Shown piece after piece: positions 34,370-47,570 of a stretch of DNA of 64,000 nucleotides. The notes under the pieces were generated by a model. That model did not search any database and was not told the origin of the DNA. It saw only the letters and a list, made by a program, of their open reading frames with translations. Numbering within the stretch: the first letter of the stretch is position 1; every line of letters begins with the position of its first letter. Source of the DNA: Hetaerina americana. Taxonomy: Eukaryota > Arthropoda > Insecta > Odonata > Calopterygidae. The stretch spans positions 71,091,590 through 71,155,589 of the forward strand of contig JAKTNV010000006.1 of the NCBI GenBank assembly GCA_022747635.1, written 5' to 3'. The translations under genes and the position numbers were made by a program.

Positions 34370-34640
34370 TGGAAATGCGGTTCAAAAGGTAATGATTAAG
34401 GTCACGTGGATGAATCTAATGACATAAGAAGTAGTTGTAGGAAGAATACGGGAGAAAATAAGTCTAATTAATACGCTGAAGAGGTAGAGGGGAACATTAT
34501 TCGTATGATACATAAGGAACACAATGTCCTGATGAAGACGGTCGTGGAAGGAAATGTCTACGTTAGGACTACAGATATGATCCCCAGAGGAGATAAAAAA
34601 TATCGAGATATGTCTGAGAGAATAACTATTCAGGTATTAA
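34370..34640 (+). mobile_element. Relic of an RTE-related C-terminus
   Basis: Plus-strand reading gives GEKISLINTLKR, then LMKTVVEGNV, then KKYRDMSERI, with stops and shifts between. RTE-type proteins have the order GEKRSLIKTI...LLKTVIEGR...GRKYREMKE at their C-terminus, and the 1.3-kb element has EERGLLGEI, MLKTVIEGRM and RKYSEMKRD. The order and spacing support homology. It is an old copy of a different subfamily. Confidence 0.45.
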
Positions 34641-35076
34641 GAGTTAAGTTCTGGAGGGATTCTCTAGTGAAGAATGACAATACACTAGTTTTACGATTGG
34701 CGTAAAATCATTGATGGTCGTATTAATGAATTTGGTATGCCTGTCTGGTATATGTTGAGCATAAACAGACCTACCAAATTTTGCTAGCTTTCTGGTACAA
34801 AGAGAGTGGTGGAAGACTTAGCTCACAGAGTTAGGCATTTCTTTTAATAAGTTCTAGTGGCAGTGCAAATAATGACATCTATATCTATTTATCATAAATG
34901 TTATTTAAATATTTAAGCTTGATTATGCTATGATCGTTAATTATATCGTAAAAGGGAAAATCGAGTGTTATGCTCTATTTTAGACACTTTTATTTCATTC
35001 CGATGGTCAGGATTATATTTGAGAATATAGCAGATATAGGCACACAGGTTCATATATTATATATACATTATTACAC
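34641..35076. other. AT-rich non-coding spacer
   Basis: I see nothing specific in it before the (AT)n tract. Confidence 0.45.

Positions 35077-35143
<67 letters not shown>
35077..35143. repeat. (AT)n microsatellite
   Basis: Alternating AT with one ATAC interruption, ending at the left edge of foldback copy 3. Confidence 0.97.
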
Positions 35144-35144
<1 letters not shown>

Positions 35145-35418
35145 CGATTGTACGGAAAAACTCACACGAGCGGCACAATAATGGGCTGACACCATATAAC
35201 AGAAATAGAATAGAATAGCAACATTTAAAAGGACACTCACACGGTAAATTGTTCGAGCTTTCGGCCCTCTCAGAGGCCTTCTTCCAGTGAGACTGAAAAT
35301 ATTTTCAGTCTCACTTGAAGAAGGCCTCTGAGAGGGCCGAAAGCTGGAACAATTTACCGTGTGAGTGTCCTTTTAAATGTTGCTATTCTATTCTATTTGT
35401 GTTATATTGTGTCAGCCC
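35144..35418 (+). repeat. Foldback unit, copy 3: 236-bp near-perfect palindrome with a 39-bp left flank
   Basis: The flank 35144-35182 (CGATTGTACGGAAAAACTCA and on to AATAATGGG) matches 8553-8593. From 35183 to 35418 the sequence is a palindrome centred between 35300 and 35301 (GAAAATATTTTC). The two 118-bp arms differ at only about four positions, and there is no spacer. Each arm contains GGACACTCACACGGTAAATT and the stem GGCCTCTGAGAGGGCC followed by GAAAGCT. Both sides carry (AT)n tracts. There is no coding capacity. A transcript would fold into one hairpin of about 118 bp. It is not a known family to me. Confidence 0.92.
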
Positions 35419-35428
35419 ATATGTATGT

Positions 35429-35432
35429 ATAC

Positions 35433-35496
<64 letters not shown>

Positions 35497-35517
35497 TAAT
35501 ACATACACACAAAAAAA

Positions 35518-35570
<53 letters not shown>
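35429..35570. repeat. (AT)n microsatellite in two blocks
   Basis: AT repeats at about 35431-35495 and 35524-35568 are separated by an A-rich interruption with ACACACAAAAAAAATA. Confidence 0.97.
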
Positions 35571-35573
<3 letters not shown>

Positions 35574-38181
35574 GCATACATTAAATAACTGTTGTATACT
35601 ATAAGTATTAGAAAAACGACTTTGATGTAAAAAGAACACGAAAAAAGAGTTATTTCCATTTTTTGGCAAGCAACTCCCAGTCCCACGTGAATATTTTTAC
35701 GGTAGTAATACCAATGACGGAGTGGATGTCTCTTTCGTCGGATTATGAGCAGCGTTGGACTCCTTCCTGCCCAGTCTGGTTGTTTTGAGAGGATATGAGG
35801 AGAAAAACGTGAAACAGCCAGAAACGTATCCCGATGTCAATGTAACCAATAATCGATAAGGACACTCGAAACCGGAGCATGATTTATTCAAGAGATGCTA
35901 CAACGGGACTCAATTAATGCAGACGATAAAAAAAGCAATACAAACGGAGGACGCCTCCTCGACACTGTGTTTACCAGTCCAATATCATTCATCCGTCCAA
36001 ATCCATTCTACATGACCATAAAAAAATAGAGCTGAATAAGGATAATTTTGATGGCAGCCAAAATCCACCAAAGGACCATTGGTATGATATTTTATCCTGA
36101 ATAACCCAAATTTAAGTTTGACAAGAAATTATAAAAATTAAAAAATGGAATCTATGCTCAACTTGGGTAATGAAAAAGAAATGGTAGCTTAAACATTGAT
36201 TTCAAGCTTCCTATTCAACAGAAAAGGTAACATTTACGAGAGGCACTAACTCCGTAATTTCTTTGCTCATAGAAACGCCAAACAACCTTAAAACTAGCTA
36301 ATTTAGGACAGGAAAGCATGGGTCTGTAATTTAAAACTTTCTACGGGGCCCGCCCGTTAATTAAATCTATAGCACGTTTTAATTCGTTGGCCCAACTAGG
36401 GTCAAATGTCGGGAAAGCGAGTCAACGTAGGTAGGATTTTTTTTCGCTTCCCTTCCTGAATGGGATGACCTTTCACACTCTCTCTTAGGGTCTCACATAG
36501 TAGGTGGGAGTGTGAGGACTGCGAGGAGTGAAAAAGAGAAAAAAAAGATAATGAATATTACGAGGTAAAGGTGTGTTTTTTAGTCGTGTTGTCGCATCTC
36601 ACATCTCACAGAGAAAGAGAGTTAGTTTTCTAACTAAAATCGCCACTCAATTCCGGTAGAGTTAGGAACTCTCCCCTTTCGATAATATTTTCTCTGCCTG
36701 ACTGATTTGTCCTTCATTGATGAGAAATTAATCCCCATGTCTCCTCAACGGGATAAAATCTTCAATATTGAATTTCCCTCACGCATTTCAATATCAATAG
36801 ATTACTCGCAAAGGCGGAATGTCGTCATGCCTGAATCCCCTTATTGTAAAGGACACCCAAATGTTCCAGAAAAACCCCATCTAAGAATTCCTTTCCCCAC
36901 AGAGGACTTGATTTCAGCCTCAATGTTTGAATCAAATTTGCTTGAGAATTCACAGCGCGAAAGGAAGTCATAAAGGGGATTTACAATGCAACATGACAGC
37001 TTAATCCAGATAAGGTTCACTCTCCTTGCTAAATTTAATGTATAGCCGTTATCTCCCCAAATAACATCAACCATAGTAATCGTCCCCTAGTTTGTTAGTT
37101 GTTCTCTGCTCATTTAGTACTAAGCCCTCCGTAGCGTGAAATTCACGCAACAGAAAAGGGAGACCAGTTCATTTGCTTTTTTGTGCCATCTGTGATGTCC
37201 CAGAGAGACCTGGTAACCGAAAAATCACACAGTTTTAGTGAGGATGAAAGGGCCCAGAGCCACTCGGCTTTTGACTCAGGTCCTACTGCCAGGAACCAAT
37301 TGATATACCTGCTACACCTCTATACAGTGTGTATACCCAAAATACATTACTATATAATTTCTGTGGAAAAAAATAAGACGCTTTAAATCCTTCTATTCGT
37401 GTTATAATATCTAAAAAGTGGAATGTAGTCAAGTATTAGAAACAGGTTCGCGCTATTAGTATCATTCAAGTTAAGTTATAAATCTCCCAACTCCGACTTG
37501 ATTTTTGTGGGACTAAAATGTTATCAATCATAGAGATATTAGGAATATTTTCATTTACATATTTTTCTTTGATTATATACTAAATGCTCTTGCAGTTGAA
37601 ACTGTATTAGGGTTTGAAGATGTAGAAGTAATTTCAGCTGGTATCATTACATATTAAAGAATAGATTATTTCCGGAGCGATTAAGATTCAATGTATTCGA
37701 ATACTATTAAATTTATGGGGGACTTGAATTAGATTAGAAAAATTATTTGGAAATAAAACGGTCTAAACTGAAATTTCTGAAAATATTATCCAACAACTGT
37801 TAATTGGATTAAATATTTGGGCTTATCAAAAATCAAGTCAAGATGTGACGTGAAATCTGCCCCTCGTGAAAGTCAAAAAGACCTCAAATTTTGACTGAGA
37901 GATAAAACACAGGAATTAAGCCAAGTAATCATAAAATCAGGGAATGAAAATCGTCGTTTGTCTTTAGAAAAACTCGAATAAGCGCGAAATAAGTCTCTTC
38001 ATCGTCTAGGTTATCTCTTTATACATTATCATGTATCCACATTCTAGGTTAATATTCCTTAGAGATATATATCTTCACGTTGCCTTGATTCGCACCATGA
38101 TTGGAGACCAGCAAACTGAAAAGGTTCCGAATAAAAGAATAAAATATTAACGTACGCAGTGTTTACAGACATTTTATGTAT

Positions 38182-38185
<4 letters not shown>
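35571..38185. other. Non-coding stretch
   Basis: No gene, RNA or transposon is recognised in 2.6 kb. Short frames (36707-36973 plus, 35697-35891 minus) have no motif. Confidence 0.5.

Positions 38186-38268
<83 letters not shown>
38186..38268. repeat. (AT)n microsatellite
   Basis: About 40 uninterrupted AT dinucleotides. No foldback or retroelement end is recognised beside it. Confidence 0.98.
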
Positions 38269-38271
<3 letters not shown>

Positions 38272-41200
38272 AGATATATTCCAATTTATTGAACCTGAAA
38301 CATACGTGTACACCGCGTGGTTTACAAAGCAATAAACTAACAAAAAGGAAATGGATTTCTATTCATTTCTCTATATGGTGTCCACAGAATTAATTTCTAC
38401 GCGCGAAATAGAAGTTTGAACGTCAAATTAATGTTCATTAGATAAACCTAGCCATGGTTTAAAAGAAAGAATAACTCATAAAATGTTGAAGACATTTTTT
38501 TTTATTTCATCATTAAATATTTTAAGCCGTTGAAGATATGTTATTGACGGAGTACTATCAACACGTGTTTACAAGATTACACGCAAGGCTGCGCGTAAGC
38601 AAGGATGTGTGAAACTCCACAAACGATCGATGAGCGAAATAATATATGCAATTCTGAAAGGAAGTGAGACATCTGATATCCTCGAATGATTCCCTAGCCT
38701 AATTACAGCTCCACTCTTCACTGATCCTGCAAAATAGATTTACAACTGTTTTTTGAGGAGAGAACAGATGAAGAAATAAATGCCGGAGTGAGTGAGAAAT
38801 AAGGCAGACTACAAATGAATTCTAAATTGTTTATAGGTCTGCCGAGGCGGTGCGTGGCAACGAATTCATGCCAGTTGACAAATCCCTGGATATAAATCAA
38901 AGTTGCAAATGGGTACCGAATAATTATAATTTTAATTCATTTATAAGTCAAACAAGCAAAAATTTGAATCTAAATATGGTATAAATGCTACATAGAGTCT
39001 AAATGTTTTTCATTGAATTCCTCTCTTAGCACATTGTCAACGAACTGCATTCAAACTAAATATCAAATTACCACAAAACTAATATTATACATAAAACCAC
39101 CAAATAAAAAAATTACTGATTCAAGAAATCGACAAACGGCAAAATGTTATCAAACAATAGTGGAATATTTATTTTTTGCCCAGAGTATTCCACTGCAATC
39201 CCAGGATAACATTTATTAAATGACCTAATTCAAGAAGACTCATTTATTCAAGTTGCGCTTAATTTCATTTAAAAATAAAACCAGCCTTTTGTGAATTACC
39301 ATGCATCTCCATATAATGATCGCTTCAAATTCACTGTTTATTTTAAAAGATAGATATCAATTCAATATTTTAGGCGAAAATTCGTGGAAAAGTATTATGA
39401 TGATAAATTTATTAAAAATTTACTTGTTTATATTCATTTTTTAATGCTTTACAACGCGTTTCACTGCTTGAACTGCTTGAACATCCGGTGCATTATTTTC
39501 ATTTTATTTATTTGGTGATGCCTTACAACCTAAGCCTTTACCATTTTCAATTACACTTGCTATTTGCAGAAGTGCCTCCAACTGGTTTTAAGATTAATAA
39601 TTATTGCATTACAACTTAACATCATTCATGTTATAGTCGGGAGACGAATTGGAGAACAAGTTAACCGCTAGACTAACCCGTCAGACCAAATTCGAAAATA
39701 TTTATGCTTAAAGTCACTCTTGAATTTTTCTCACAATCTCTAGGCAGAATACAATATCAACTCCGTCTACTTAGCTATCCTGAAGAGTCAATACGTATTT
39801 TAACTTCGATTCAATTGAGTAATTTCACATCGTGACTAAATTCTACTGCTCTAATCTTTTCAACATTAAATACTAAAAGAGTTGAGTTTTCCATCGCCCA
39901 AAAGTTTTAATACCAGCAAATTTCCGTATATATATAGTTCACCCAGTTTTTCTGAATGTTTTTATTTTTATACAAACTCAAATGCAAAATAAACGCCGTG
40001 ATCTGTGGATCTTTAGAATTTCTCATGAATGTCCTCGTGGAATGCTAGAAAATTTTGCGGATTTTTGAAAAGGTAGGGCCTCTATTTTGTTCGGTATAAC
40101 TCCCTAACATTGACTTACATTAGCCGTGTGTGAATATCTTAACGTTTCCGTAGACATGGTGCCATGAAATGAATCTGACTAACGTCGTGAAATTTTTTAC
40201 CCATTCTACGAACTTTAATAAATTCTGCGGTGTGATCCTGAATTTCCAGTACTCACCTTCATTCAATTACAGAAAAAAAACATTTGGAGGACTTCGCGTT
40301 TAAAAATGCACCAAGAGACGAAAAAATATGAACTAACTCCCCATTCACCACAGAAAATGAGATAAAATTCCAGCGGTTTTAAAAAAATCGACAGCGTGCC
40401 TGCCGCATCGCACCACTTGTACCCGGGCAGAACTTCAGTGCATGAACCAGCAACAGGGGAAAATATGCAACGGAAATTATTATTAATTGGAAAGAAGGAG
40501 GTTTTACGTGGAAGTCCATGGGTCACAATAAATTCGTTCGCCTTTAGTTGTAGGAACAGCTGTTGCAGTAAGCTTTTCCAAAAGTTAAAATCTTATCACT
40601 GCTTATAAGACGTCTTCTGGCTTCGTGGCCCTTAGACAAAGGCCCATTTATACAATGTGGATTATGGCCTTGAAATGGAATAGTGATAATAACATAAAGT
40701 TTTGTAAATCCGAGGGAATTATCACCTCTGATAATTGTTCCGTTGCATTATGAGAGAGAAACCAAAAATCCTGTTCTGAGGTAAATTTAAAATACAGGTA
40801 TGTGCTCCATCTTTTGCGAGGTTAATACCTACCGTGAGTAGAAAACAAATCTGATACTATGTGGTTCAAAATTATTTATTGACAAATAAATTCGAGAGTA
40901 AAATGTAGGCCCTAACGCATTCAGTGCTCCAAAAACAATATTATTCCTTTAAACCCACGCAGTAACATGAGCACACAAAAATCGAGCAAAAATAGATTTT
41001 TATTTTATAAATTCATCAGTACTCCTTCAGATGACAAAACACCTATATCAAAATTTATTCGTGTGTAGTGATAAGTTTAAAAACTTAACCTTAAGACAAA
41101 TTCATTAAAATCCAAACATTTAGTTAAATAAAAACTATTTAAATCATTTTGCGGAATTTTATGTTCGTTTAACTGAGCAAACGGTGCCAATCAAATTCCA

Positions 41201-42069
41201 TCACAGATAAACGTGGACTAATAAAAGAGACGATAAAAACTCAAAAAATACATGATTATAGGACTCTCTTCTAGCTCCAAGCAGTAGGATCCGTGCTTCC
41301 TAAACGTAGTGGAGACGAAATAAACCTAAAGTGCTGGGTAAAGTGGCACCAACACTAGCGTCTGCGCAAGGCGATGTTCAAGACTCAAAAGTTGATCCAC
41401 CTCATGCATACGTATGACTTGTAGAAATGAAATTCGTTCCCGAGACCGACACCTGAACAAAAATTCTACAATTTACATAAGGAGCGGTCCATGCTTTACG
41501 GTATACATAGAGTCGAGTCATGTAAGTCGAAAAATCATGAGGAAGGGTGGAATTGGAGATAGAAACTGAGGGTTGATTTCGTAGTACATGGCACAGAAGG
41601 ACCGATATTTTAGTTTTCAGCCATTTTAGATAATTTTGATCATAATGCTCGAAATCGTAGTTTTTGGAGAGCGTGATGAGTGCAATATCATGTTCAGTGA
41701 AGCACTCTTCGCTTCGCAACGATCAGCTGTGGTCGTTAATTTTTTGCCAAGATAACGTGAGGAAATACTTTGACAAAAACGCAGTGGTACCCTCTAACTT
41801 GGTATTTTTTACCATTACTCAGGTAATAGTTTTTGTATAAGAGTGAGGGGCACATGCGCGCAAATTGGATGTAATAAGGGACGTACTCAAAGAAAATCAT
41901 TTCGTGGCACCTTATCAAAGTGAAATCAAGTTCAAGGTGAAGATATATCCCATAACACCTCTAATTCAGGGACTGATCGTAAAGAGCGGTAGAGCAAAAT
42001 CAAATAACAACAAACAAGTTCCCGTATAAGATATAATTAAGGATTGCAATCATTGCTTAGTTCATTATA
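38269..42069. other. AT-rich non-coding stretch
   Basis: No feature is recognised in 3.8 kb. A minus-strand frame of 105 codons (41402-41719) shows no domain. A degenerate tRNA-like string (GTTAACCGCTAGACTAACCC, about 39660) is too weak to call. Confidence 0.5.
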
Positions 42070-42705
42070 AAGTCAGTGTAATATGTATGGGATGAGAATC
42101 ATGCATATGAAAATGAAGGCTGTCAGCTTCTCAAGAAATGAGAATGCTAAGGTAAATGTTCAAGCTGAGGGATATAAACTAGAACCGCTGGAATCGCTCA
42201 ACTATTATAAGTGTATATGGAGAAGGTGGACATAGTATTTAAGAAGTTAAAACAAGAATTGTTTAAGTAAAGAAACTTTTGCGAAATGATATACATCATA
42301 TCTTAACAAAATATTCGATTAACACTAGTAAAAAACTTAGCATAGAGCATAGTTTTTTTTAGAACTAGGATAATTGGTTGTTTTAGAGGGAGGATAAACG
42401 TAGGTTGGAGGATTTTCATATGTGCGCGCGGAGAAGAATGGAGAAAATACAATGGACAGAAAGGAGAACGAACTTAATACTCTAACATTGGGTTGAGTGC
42501 TGAGAAATCGCGGTAGATGGAGAAAATAACGGGTATTTTGGACGGAATGAAATAATTGAAGGTGTGCAGTGCAAGGGAAAGAGTTAGTGTTATAATTAGT
42601 ACAGGATTTAAGGTCGTTGTATGATGTATTAGTCTCGGCTTGGATGCACAACAGAGTGGCGTGCTTAGGTCCATCGGAAACCCACCCTAATCTGTTACAC
42701 TACTG
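42070..42705 (+). mobile_element. Decayed RTE-type 3' half
   Basis: The plus strand aligns with about 4215-4940 of the 1.3-kb RTE. GTATGGGATGAGAATCA is identical at the left, GAGAAGAATGGAGAAAATAC and AATGGACAGA match the WRRMEKVKWTE region, and CCATCGGAAACCCACCCTAA matches the conserved 3' end. The frame is destroyed and parts of the C-terminal region are missing. It is a 5'-truncated old insertion. Confidence 0.78.
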
Positions 42706-44380
42706 CAAATAATAAATACAAAAATTCATTTCAATGGTACACGAAATACACATGCAGTTAGATTTGCCACATATCATAGATAAATATAGTATATATTCAA
42801 TATTTCTTCTTATAGAGTTATCTCATGACTAAAATCATTTCCTCGACCAAGTTGAAAAAATGATAGCGTCATTGAATTGAATTGAAATTTCTCTGCTACG
42901 GGAATAAAATAACAAAGAATGTGAACAACAATATTTCCAAATGATTTATAGAGAATATCGTTTCTAAATTTACTGCAGTAAAACAAATGTTGACCTTTTC
43001 AAATGATATAAGTATACATAGTGTAAAGCTTCGCGGTCGTGACACCCACCAACATTGACACTATCGTATGGAAGTAAACACCGTACGTAATTTATGGTCG
43101 ACCACCAAGACGTTTCAACGGAAAAAGAGAAAAATATCAAAATAAGGAACTCGGGAAGTTTGAGGAAATGTGAGCTTATCGGATGGAAGAAGGATGAAGG
43201 AAGATAAATTGATCTTTCACGCGCTGCTCAATCCACGAGGGTCATTCATAATGGATGGGATCCTGCAACGCATCATTTCACGGTCAATCGAATCCTGTTC
43301 ACCCTCCCAAGAAGTTACGTAAAATGAATCTATCCGATATTGGAACTCATTCCAACCGATAAGGGATTTCGAGTTCACCGCTGGATCCTATATCGGATAA
43401 TATTTCGTACTCCTGATGGCATTTTTACTCATGATAAAACTTATAAAAAAAGATTATAGCGGTTGAAGTCAAACAGTCAAAACAATCATGATTCTTTCTT
43501 TTTACATTATTCTGAAAGTACAAGGCCCTCGATGAATAATAATGACTTCCGCTGAATCGTTATTGAAGCGAATTCAGAAGATACTACATAAGATTAAATT
43601 TAATCTAATCCCTCGAACCGCAAACAAATGAATGCTTTAAAAAGTATTGAATTTCTCAAAACGTGCGGTAGATATATGTCATTTTTGAATACGTACTTGA
43701 CTTTTATCAAAAAACATTAAAAGTAACATGTTCGCATTTTTTCATTTCCAGACAATTGACGGTAGATCAGGTGACTCATCACTACAAAGTTACTTTTTAA
43801 TTGGAAAAAATATGCATTGACGATGATTGTCACAGAACGATATTGATGCCACATTTCAATTGCAGATGGGCAAAATGTTTGAAATAACCACATATGACCT
43901 CTTCAAGAAATGGAAGGAAAATTAATGACTTTTATATGTTATCTTAATGGTGCAAACTGCTAATAAAAATGAATATTATACTTAGTTCAAGCAGAAATCG
44001 GATAAATCAGTGTTACAACTTACGAAAAATTACATATTACGAATTGTTTATTTCACCAATTACTCTAATGGCTGGTGACCCTATACCCCCTGCAATACAT
44101 CCTCGACACGGATTGCAAGGTAAGACGTCTTATTTAGTAAACTATGCTTTCTGTAAAAGGAAAACGTAAATTTTTTCAATACAAATGGAAACCATAACGA
44201 ATGACGTCCAAAGGCTATTCATTGCACTCATTCCGTGACATCTTGCAAGCATGAACCTTGTCGCGGAAATATTTCTACTCGAGAAGCCAAAGCTATCTAC
44301 ACGAATGGGGTCTCGCATGCGAGTGTGAGAAACATATTTTACGTAATAGTGACCCCCTAAATACGAGGATCATTGCCTAG
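42706..44380. other. AT-rich non-coding stretch
   Basis: I see no gene or repeat in it. Confidence 0.5.
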
Positions 44381-44880
44381 ACTCCAAACATCCCATTCTC
44401 TTGGCTATCAGCCATTCCTTGTGGCATTGGCTTACCAAGCAAGGCCTCACCATAGTCCACCAAACGAGCAATCCTCCTTGGGCCTCCCCTAAATCTTCAA
44501 CAATTTCCTCTCTCACCGCGCCTCATTCCCCCGCACTGATCCCCGTCAATCCCACCCAGTCTTGGCGAGGCCCGGCCCATTCTTCGAGGAGAAACACGGG
44601 AAGGAAGTGCTGGGACCCCAAGATTCGCAGCCTCTCCTCATCTCACTTGCAGCATCAAACCCTAGACATACACCCAAGGGAGGAGGTCCTGATTCAGCGT
44701 CGCCTTGGCTTCCACCGAGGAAGCCCTTCGGCAGACCCTCCGTCCCCTTTCTCTTTTATCTCCAGACCAAGGAGCGAAACAATTCCATGGCTTTTGAAAT
44801 GGGATGTCTCCTTCGGTTCCTGACCGTACTTCGTGGACGGAAGCTCTGGTATCCTTGGAGGATGGGCCTCGATCGCTGAA
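44381..44880. other. GC-richer, pyrimidine-biased segment
   Basis: Plus-strand frames overlap here (44401-44823, 140 codons; 44562-44879, 105 codons), as does a minus-strand frame (44694-45029). All are Pro/Ser/Arg-rich and unrecognised. No convincing splice-site pair brackets either plus frame. It could be an unrecognised exon but is more probably compositional. Confidence 0.25.
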
Positions 44881-46520
44881 GGAACGTTATAGAAGTTACA
44901 TCCTACGCAGTTATAGAAGAAAAGGGTAGGGGAACGGAAAGATAGCGGCAAAGTAGGAAAATATACCAAGAGCCGTTTCCTGAGCACATTGTCAAGAGCA
45001 CGGTAAAATGAAATTTGAACACTGTTCACCTATATCTCATCGCCAAGAGTGACAATCTCAAGTACAGGAAACTAGAAACATCACGACTTAACCTGCTTAT
45101 CAATAATTTAGCATATTTTGTATGATTGAACTATTGAATTTTCTCAGTATATGGAAAATATGGTTACCATAAAAAAACTCTGATGCGACATCGTGGATTG
45201 TACACCACTACATACATATTTTACTCCAGCCCGTTATTCCTAATTAAAATCTTTTTTACCGCAATATAAGCTTATAGCTCTAGGTAAACTCTGAGTAAAC
45301 AACCGATACTGCGAGACATCGATATTGATAACGATACTGACTTCATCCAGGTGACATGGCAGTTAGGTCTAATGCTCAAGCGTAGATAGCCTTACGTCAT
45401 GGGATGATCCCTATCATATTCAAAAATACCTTATATCTAATTTAACTCTACAATAGCAAGGCAAAAGCCGTATAGGTTAAATAATATTGCAATGTTATCT
45501 AACATATTTTACACCGCACTTCTGGAACATGGATTAGAAATATTTGATGCTGGCTAAAATATAAAAATTGGATATTGGAATCCGATACTTGAATAGTGTT
45601 TTTTCACATGTCAATAACAACTCGGGAACAGAAAGTAGACTAAAATGTCATAGACTCTCGATTGAAAGCGTTCCTAATCAAGGTTAGAGTTCATTGGTCA
45701 CACACACACATATTATATACATATACACATATAAATATTTTTTTCGGAAACGCACGTACACATTTAAAAAACCACGTATGAAATCGGGCCGTGTCTTATT
45801 GAACACATCTTGACCCAATATGAAAGCAATGAGGAGAAATGTCTCCCCCCAACCGCAGGGAGAGAGCAATACTTCCCAAGATCCCAAGGGATCACGGGCT
45901 TGGGGAAGGAAGAAAATCCACGACGCTCGGTGAAAGGACACTAAAGGGGAAAATCTCGAGAGCAAGCTGAAATCTTAAAAAATATGTCCTCACCCAGACT
46001 CTTTTTTTATTTCTTCCCGATCCATCAAAGAAGATATAAAAAGGGTTCAGAACGATGATTTTAAAAAGCTAAGGAAGAACTGGATGTAAGAAACATTCTG
46101 AGGGATGATCACACATGAAAGATTCCCGTGGAACATAAAATGCACCGATACGCCCTCAAGTATGAATACCTTCCAAAAGGAATGAGGGTTTTCGAATACA
46201 CCGGAAATAGGGAAACGCGGCTGTTCCTCAAAATAGGAAGTTTTCTTGCTAACGGCTAGACTAAATACGACTTCTTTCATAACAATGGAGCTTAAATTTA
46301 ACCGAGAATAAAATTAACTTGAATAAAAGTAACTCCGGCGTGTATTATTAAATACTACTTGTAATTAATACTATGCGATATTTCGTACATAATATAAAGT
46401 ATCGAAATAATAAAAAATAAACTATGTCTAACATAATTTTGATGTTTGTTTTGTGACTGTATGGGTAAATTACTGCTATATGGTGTGCTACATATTTTTA
46501 CCCCAAATGATTTAGAAATA
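44881..46520. other. Non-coding stretch
   Basis: No gene is recognised. A short CA/TATA-rich run lies at 45700-45745. Confidence 0.45.
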
Positions 46521-46649
46521 AATTGAAAAGTAAACGTTTTCTAGGGTGAATTCTTCTCGGGTCTTCTACCCGGTGGAAGATCCGAGAAGAATTTACCCAA
46601 CTCATACGCTGGGAAAGCACCAGATCTTTCAAACGTTTTCTATTCAATT
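46521..46649. repeat. Hairpin insertion with 12-bp direct repeats
   Basis: GGGTGAATTCTTCTCGG (46544-46560) pairs with CCGAGAAGAATTTACCC (46582-46598) with one mismatch, and the inner part (TCTTCTACC/GGTGGAAGA) extends the stem. AAACGTTTTCTA stands immediately before the hairpin (46532-46543) and again at 46631-46642, like a target-site duplication around an 87-bp insertion. The right flank holds CTGGGAAAGCACCAG. The family is not known to me. Confidence 0.6.
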
Positions 46650-47570
46650 ATGTGGTAAATTACGGAATTGAAATAACATATCTTAGCTCATAGGGAAATT
46701 TAGCAAAATATTTGTATATGGGTATCCATTAAAAACCCCGGTGAAAACGTATTTTTAAGAAATTAATCAAATAACCATCATAAGTGAACAGATTCAAGAC
46801 TGAGACAAATTTCTTAAAATTATTTCAATGTTTTGCATTTATACCTGGTTAAGAAAGTGAAGAAAATTTAATTCAGAAATTCAAGATATGAAATCACTAT
46901 TACTTAATGAAAATAGCTATAAATACAAAGAAAGCAAGTAGATGCTCCTAGAGTTAGGGATACATTTTTGATTAAGAACTTTACCCTTCTGCATTTCATT
47001 TCTCCTCCCTTAAAACTTTTCCAAGAATATTGCAGGCATAGTGCTAAGTATTATTAATATTATCATAAGTATTCACATCCATAAAAAGAGTATATAAATC
47101 TTCAAAACTGATCGGTTACAAGTAAATTCGAATGAATAGATTTTCTAGAACCTGAAATATCATTTAGACTATAAACCAAAGACAAATTCTAATTACCAGA
47201 CAGGTCTTTCACGATGTAGTCAAATTCCTCGAATGAACATCGTAGTTTTTCATCGTTGTATTCACTCAGTACATTTTACCATGAAAGAAGTAGGAATTGA
47301 AGCATCTGTAGCTATGGTTGTATTTTTCCGGTTAGTATGGGTAGTCATCAAGGTCTTCTTCTCCTCCTGTAGTAACTACTCCTTCACGTCTCGCAGAGCT
47401 TCAGCTCTAAGTCATCTCTTAGTATACCAAAGAGGTTTAAACTTTCACTATCGACTAATGAAAATGGGAACGCAAATGATCGCGTGACGTTTCAATCAAA
47501 TTATTTCAAACTACAGGAAATACACAAATCAGCCTTCACCTTCTCCCTTCACCTTGGAGGGTCTACACCG
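46650..47570. other. AT-rich non-coding stretch
   Basis: I see no gene or repeat in it; a plus frame at 47233-47487 (84 codons) has no motif. Confidence 0.45.

Noticed and set aside
39630..39720. tRNA-like string near GTTAACCGCTAGACTAACCC
   Set aside because: No proper A or B box spacing and no pairing arms.
44401..44823. 140-codon plus-strand frame as a host exon
   Set aside because: Two other frames are open in the same GC-rich block, composition is Pro/Ser/Arg-biased, and no convincing splice-site pair was found.
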